Assembly: GCA_964637705.1 (NCBI GenBank)
Contig: CAZWVM010000006.1
Location: forward strand, 1 to 43,778
DNA: 43,778 bases
Origin: CAZWVM01 sp964637705
Lineage (GTDB): Bacteria; UBA8481
Reading direction: 5' to 3'
Shown here: in pieces, positions 41,501 through 43,778 of the stretch
Position numbering within the stretch: the stretch's first letter is position 1
How the letters are laid out: every line of letters begins with the position of its first letter
Program-made: the position numbers and the translations under genes
The notes under the pieces: model-generated
Told to the model about the DNA's origin: nothing
The model's database searches: none
Seen by the model: the letters and a program-made list of their open reading frames with translations, nothing else

Positions 41501-41670
41501 TGGAACTGTCCGGCAACGCCGCTCCACCGAAGGGCTTCCTCCTGCGGCACCCTTACGGGGACCGGATCCAGGAGGCGCTCGTCAACGGCCAGCAGGTCGA
41601 GGCGGGAGTATCCGAGATTCTTCTCACGGGGCGAGGCCCGCTGAAGGTGGTTATTCGCTACAAGCCCTGA
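38581..41670 (+). CDS. Lipoprotein with two discoidin domains and a six-hairpin glycosidase-like region
   Basis: A 1029-residue exported lipoprotein: signal LFLAAIVVSVAC with lipobox Cys23, followed by GGG. Two F5/8 type C (CBM32-like) domains come next: about 38-155 (LCLDGDMKTRWSSNFTDDEW) and about 165-285 (MDGSLTSAWRSSSNGEESLT). A beta-sandwich (about 300-560) precedes an (alpha/alpha)6-type region (about 575-960) with RAWMRDG (601-607), GILPESNSHEG (E721) and NHWGEV (E893), acidic residues placed as in clan GH-L/GH-G-like enzymes. A C-terminal beta domain closes it. The glycoside hydrolase family is not recognised. Start 38581 has GGAGG 8 nt upstream. A strong terminator follows, so it ends its transcript. 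Confidence 0.8.
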   Translation: MLRYARPSSVSLFLAAIVVSVACAGGGSAPLVQDPLPRASWVATSSSGEGDYKPQLCLDGDMKTRWSSNFTDDEWLQIDFGAIRAISGVRLHWETAYGQDYDLFLSNDAQNWEKVYEVRWGDGNLDEIFFGERAGRYLKLKGLRRGTGWGYSLWELDPVAPDEMPILSASSAKDGSAPPLAMDGSLTSAWRSSSNGEESLTLDLRKDRDLGGVELHWLESFPVEYTVALSSDGQNWQEKIAVTDGDGAEDLHYFPRTSARWLRLTCRKGAGADYALSEIRLKSGDESWNPMRHFESLLTRFPEGALPRWIKREQEFWTIVGVQEDAEEGLFSEDGTFEPYNGAFSVMPFLLDGEKILTARNFDVTQALEDSHLPLPSVAWTGADLGLDVRAVAYGPAGKSVSALRYTVTNRGTAERSVRLALAVRPLQLNPSWQHGGFSKIGSADFPPENAGRIFRVHGRPVMLSLTAPSSVAALSRAQGDIFNHLAVGKLPESPSAADIDGVVTAGLVYDLKLAPGESAPVVVLYPMHPESVLPANVADPTAFFASTWNTQKESWRKVLSGWEIDYPHPGVTDLVRSNLAYMLLNRDFFAAQPGPRNYARAWMRDGSLSTATYLRFGMNPIAHGYLEWFSGLLDASGFIPPIVESGKPEIPGWARDWKEYDSQGEYVFAITQYYEFTRDKAFLRRHFPKVLNALAFMRKLIEERLTDKYKGTEFYGILPESNSHEGYFPAKHSYWDDFFGLKGYSDGVRLARELGDRANEARLQKELDEFRTNVYNSIRMVIQKKNIRYFPGCAELGDPDATSTSIGIMACGELPHILADSALAATLNSGYDEYMKGIRSRWEGGTWASFTPYEVRNIDALLRLGRRDDAVKLLTFMTGEPVRPRAWNHWGEVTHFNPRTGSYIGDMPHTWVGSDFVSAIRSSLLFEESDQVVLAAGMTAEWIKKGVAVTTMPTWYGRVSYSLKETAPGEVTLELSGNAAPPKGFLLRHPYGDRIQEALVNGQQVEAGVSEILLTGRGPLKVVIRYKP

Positions 41671-41675
41671 GGCCG

Positions 41676-41707
41676 CCGCCGCGCCTCGCGAGGGGCGCGG
41701 CGGTTTT
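41676..41707 (+). terminator. Intrinsic terminator after the lipoprotein gene
   Basis: A perfect 10-bp stem, CCGCCGCGCC / GGCGCGGCGG (41676-41685 and 41694-41703), with an 8-nt loop is followed by TTTT (41704-41707). It starts 5 nt after the lipoprotein stop and ends at the stop of the convergent NUDIX gene; the T-tract is short. Confidence 0.8.
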
Positions 41708-42297
41708 CAGGGAAGGGCGAGCTCCTCGAGGCGCTGCGCGACGATTTCGATGATCATCGGGTGGTCGAAGGCGAGGGCCTCGCGGTTTCCGAGCGCCGCG
41801 TCGAAAGGCACCCAGGCCGCGTCCGCGGCGTCGTCACCGGCCTCCGGTTTGACGCGGTCGCCGTCCACGACCGCGAGGTAGGCGATCGTGATGACGCGAT
41901 CGCGCGGGTCGCGGCCCGGCGTGCCGAAGGCGCGCAGTTGCTCGAAGTGCCGGACTCCGCCCGCCGCGAGATCGACCCCCGTCTCCTCCTTCAACTCGCG
42001 CGCCGCCGCCTCGTCGAGGTCCTCGTGCATCTCGAGGAATCCCCCGGGGAAGGCCCAGAAGCCCGCGTAGGGAGCGTGCCCGCGGCGGATGAGGAGAACG
42101 TGCGTCCGCCCGCGGATCCGGGAGGTCACGATCACGTCGCAGGAGACGGCCGGCTTGGGGTAGTCGCGCGGCGAGTAGCCCGGGGGTATGTCCTCCGGCG
42201 ATCCGGGCCGGATCGAGCCGTATTCGGGCGCCGCAAGGTGCTCGACGAATTTCACGACCGGTGAGCTCTTCGACGCGGGGCGATCAGTGGGAGACAC
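41707..42297 (-). CDS. NUDIX hydrolase
   Basis: A 196-residue hydrolase of nucleoside-diphosphate-linked compounds. The Nudix box is perfect, from GFLEMHEDLDEAAARE to LKEETGV (Gx5Ex7REUxEExGU). SCDVIVTSRIRG, LLIRRGHAPYAGFWAFPGG before it and the conserved RDPRDRVITIAYLAV after it are as in ADP-ribose pyrophosphatase/NrtR-type proteins; no DNA-binding domain is present, so it is an enzyme. About 45 residues precede the domain. The start is GTG at 42297, inside the 3' end of the FecR gene (14-nt overlap), which implies one transcript with it. The substrate is unknown. Confidence 0.92.
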   Translation of the reverse strand: MSPTDRPASKSSPVVKFVEHLAAPEYGSIRPGSPEDIPPGYSPRDYPKPAVSCDVIVTSRIRGRTHVLLIRRGHAPYAGFWAFPGGFLEMHEDLDEAAARELKEETGVDLAAGGVRHFEQLRAFGTPGRDPRDRVITIAYLAVVDGDRVKPEAGDDAADAAWVPFDAALGNREALAFDHPMIIEIVAQRLEELALP

Positions 42298-43693
42298 CGG
42301 ACGTGTTCGACGTGGTCGTCGTTCCCTCGGGAGGCGGCGGCCGGTAGAGCGGCGGCGGATTCGTGCCGGGCAGCGGATTGACGATCGGCATGGGATTCAC
42401 CGGCGCCCGCTGGTTGGACATGCCGGGCTGGCCGGGGCGCTGCTGGGATCCCGGCTGGTTCGCCTGACCCGGTTTTCCTCCCTGCTGTCCACCCGGCCGC
42501 ATGATCTGCATCGAACCGATCGGCTGGACCTGGCCGGCGAGGGGACCCGATGGCATCGGGGCCGGCGCGGTCGCGGCTCCCGCCATCCCTGTCGGCGTCG
42601 CCGTTCCGACGCGTTGCATACCCGCGGCGCCGGTCGAAGGCTGGCCGGTAACGCCGCCCTGCGGCTGAGTCGCGCTCTGCGGTTGCATCGTCGCGCCGCC
42701 CTGCGGCTGAGTCGCGCTCTGCGGTTGCATCGTCGCGCCGCCCTGCGGCTGAGCCGCGCCCTGCGGTTGCACCGTTGCTCCGCCTTGCCGCGGCGCGGTG
42801 CCTTGCGGTTGCGCACCTTGCTGACCTTCCGGACGCGCGCCCTGCAGCTGGCCCCCGGGTTGGCCCGGGCGGTCGCCGCCCGGCTGACCCTGGGGCTGAC
42901 TTCCGGGTTGCTGCCCGCCTTGAGGCTGTCCCGCTTGCCCGGGCTGTCCCGGCCGTTGGCCGCCGGGCCCCTGTCCACCCGGTTGCCCCCCTTGAGGGCG
43001 CTGGCCCGGGGCACCAAAACCTCCCGAGGGCACGCGGACGTTCCTCAGGTTCAAGGCGAAGCCGGCCGGAATGGATGTCGCTCCGGCGTTCGGGTTGGAG
43101 AGATCCGTCACGTCGATCGATCCCTTGTGCACGGCGAAGCTGACGTTGTAAGTGCCGCCGGGTTCGGCGCCGCCGTTGGAGTCCTGTCCGCCGTCGACGC
43201 GTTCGACGTTGGCCTCGAAGATCGTGCCGCGGACGCCGGCCACGGCGCAGGGCGTCGAGAGATTCATCGAGCTGCCCGAAAAGCGTTCGAGCACCGGGTA
43301 GACCTGGCCGTTCTCGAGGTAGACGTTATAGGCGCCGACGCCGCGGTAGGCGAAGAGGATGCGGCCGGTGACGCGCTCGCTCGACTGTGAGACGCTCTCG
43401 AGTTTCACGGAGCTGTTGGCCAGCACCTTGACGATGTTGCCCTCGTGCAGTTCGAGGTAGCACCAGGCGTTGTTCCGGGTGCGCAACCGGTCGCCGGTGC
43501 GCAGGACGAGCCGCTCCGTCGCCCGACTCCAGGAGGAAGCGCCGCTGCGCTGGAACTCGACGGCGCCGAAGAGACGCATGATTTTGATGCCATCCTGGCC
43601 GGCGTCTGCGGCGGCGATGGCGAGCGCGAGGAAGAGCGCCGCGAAGGCGCCCCCGCGCCTAGAAATAGAGAATCGTCTGAATGGTGACGCCAT
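42284..43693 (-). CDS. FecR-domain secreted protein with Q/P/G-rich repeat tail
   Basis: A 469-residue exported protein. Signal: RRGGAFAALFLALAIAAADAG. Residues about 40-175 form a FecR-like beta domain (RLVLRTGDRLRTRNNAWCYL, NIVKVLANSSVKLESV, TPCAVAGVRGTIFEA), as in stand-alone periplasmic FecR proteins, not the TonB-linked regulator. From about 215 to the end it is low complexity: Gln, Pro and Gly with QGG, QPQG and 14-residue repeats. Such tails are flexible and often surface-exposed. The start at 43693 lies inside the 3' end of the upstream gene, so the two are probably co-transcribed. Function unknown. Confidence 0.82.
   Translation of the reverse strand: MASPFRRFSISRRGGAFAALFLALAIAAADAGQDGIKIMRLFGAVEFQRSGASSWSRATERLVLRTGDRLRTRNNAWCYLELHEGNIVKVLANSSVKLESVSQSSERVTGRILFAYRGVGAYNVYLENGQVYPVLERFSGSSMNLSTPCAVAGVRGTIFEANVERVDGGQDSNGGAEPGGTYNVSFAVHKGSIDVTDLSNPNAGATSIPAGFALNLRNVRVPSGGFGAPGQRPQGGQPGGQGPGGQRPGQPGQAGQPQGGQQPGSQPQGQPGGDRPGQPGGQLQGARPEGQQGAQPQGTAPRQGGATVQPQGAAQPQGGATMQPQSATQPQGGATMQPQSATQPQGGVTGQPSTGAAGMQRVGTATPTGMAGAATAPAPMPSGPLAGQVQPIGSMQIMRPGGQQGGKPGQANQPGSQQRPGQPGMSNQRAPVNPMPIVNPLPGTNPPPLYRPPPPEGTTTTSNTSGVSH
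42653..42778 (-). repeat. Three 42-nt tandem units inside the FecR-protein gene
   Basis: Units at 42653-42694, 42695-42736 and 42737-42778. The first two are identical; the third differs at several bases. Each encodes a 14-residue module of the QPQGGATMQPQSAT type, in frame. A fourth, strongly diverged unit seems to follow. Identity of two units suggests recent slippage or duplication. Confidence 0.9.
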
Positions 43694-43778
43694 TGTTGTC
43701 GACCTTCCTTCCCGACGTCTCGAGGACGTCCTCGCGGTTCCAGTCGTATTCCGCCTGCCATTGCAGGATCTCGTGGGG
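43659..43778 (-). CDS. 3' end of an unidentified gene (5' part outside window)
   Basis: The minus-strand frame is open from the window edge to a TAG at 43659-43661, giving a 39-residue C-terminus containing EILQWQAEYDWNREDVLETS and ending NNGVTIQTILYF. The composition is protein-like and differs from the Arg-rich noise of shadow frames. It overlaps the FecR-protein start by 35 nt, the kind of overlap seen elsewhere here within operons. The final strand ITILYF-type ending hints at a beta-rich or outer-membrane/surface protein, but nothing more can be said. Confidence 0.55.
   Translation of the reverse strand, partial: PHEILQWQAEYDWNREDVLETSGRKVDNNGVTIQTILYF

Noticed and set aside
42653..42778. 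Regular 42-nt repeats as a CRISPR array
   Set aside because: Units are contiguous without spacers and lie in frame in a coding gene.

Overview
The window is high-GC, densely coded bacterial chromosome: by eye about two thirds G+C, with abrupt AT-rich pockets at promoters. No rRNA, tRNA, phage genes, CRISPR or intact transposase are visible. A pseudopilin-like gene beside a LacI-family regulator, a bacterial alpha-2-macroglobulin next to a PBP1C-type enzyme, and an NtrY/NtrX-like pair point to a Gram-negative (diderm) organism. The pilin/LacI pairing is something I associate with PVC-group and related uncultured phyla (Lentisphaerae, Hydrogenedentes or Sumerlaeota-like lineages). The phylum cannot be fixed from this window.

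Layout. 1-2154: the 3' end of ilvC with a clear terminator, then a B12-binding radical SAM protein. 2151-3086: a luciferase-like flavin oxidoreductase. 3192-6042: a LacI-type regulator flanked by a pseudopilin-like gene and a secreted-protein gene, each preceded by the same promoter plus palindrome. 6252-7696: a ferredoxin-NADP reductase-like gene and a small secreted protein. 7731-7858: a short tandem repeat and a perfect 20-bp inverted repeat (MITE/REP-like). 7870-14934 (minus): an unbroken seven-gene sulfate-assimilation and siroheme operon, DUF2061-cysH-cysD-cysN-precorrin-2 dehydrogenase-SUMT fusion-cysI, with six start/stop overlaps. 15239-23115: alpha-2-macroglobulin and pbpC. 23212-23934: a DUF6882-like protein. 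24059-28445: a solute-binding-protein-like gene overlapped by an NtrY-like kinase and an NtrC-family regulator. 28500-31275: a DUF3592 protein and ilvBN. 31467-36773 (minus): a five-gene operon with a three-subunit molybdenum hydroxylase, a TPR protein and a DHDPS-family aldolase. 36904-41670: a polytopic GT-C-like protein and a large lipoprotein with discoidin and six-hairpin glycosidase-like regions. 41707-43778: a NUDIX hydrolase, a FecR-domain protein with a Q/P/G-rich repeat tail, and the 3' end of one more gene.

How it fits together. The cys operon encodes a route from sulfate to sulfide via APS: CysDN makes APS, the [4Fe-4S] CysH reduces it, and CysI reduces sulfite using siroheme whose synthesis starts with the two tetrapyrrole genes in the same operon. 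The APS-kinase-like tail of CysN has lost its P-loop, which agrees with an APS-type (not PAPS-type) CysH. Branched-chain amino-acid synthesis is represented by ilvC and ilvBN at separate loci. The molybdenum hydroxylase/aldolase operon may oxidise an aldehyde released by the aldolase.

The most unusual signals are the twin operator-like palindromes around the LacI gene, a set of promoters whose -10 box lies only 6-9 nt before the start codon (leaderless or nearly leaderless transcripts), the degenerate kinase domain on CysN, and the SUMT with HemC-like and HemD-like remnants at its ends.
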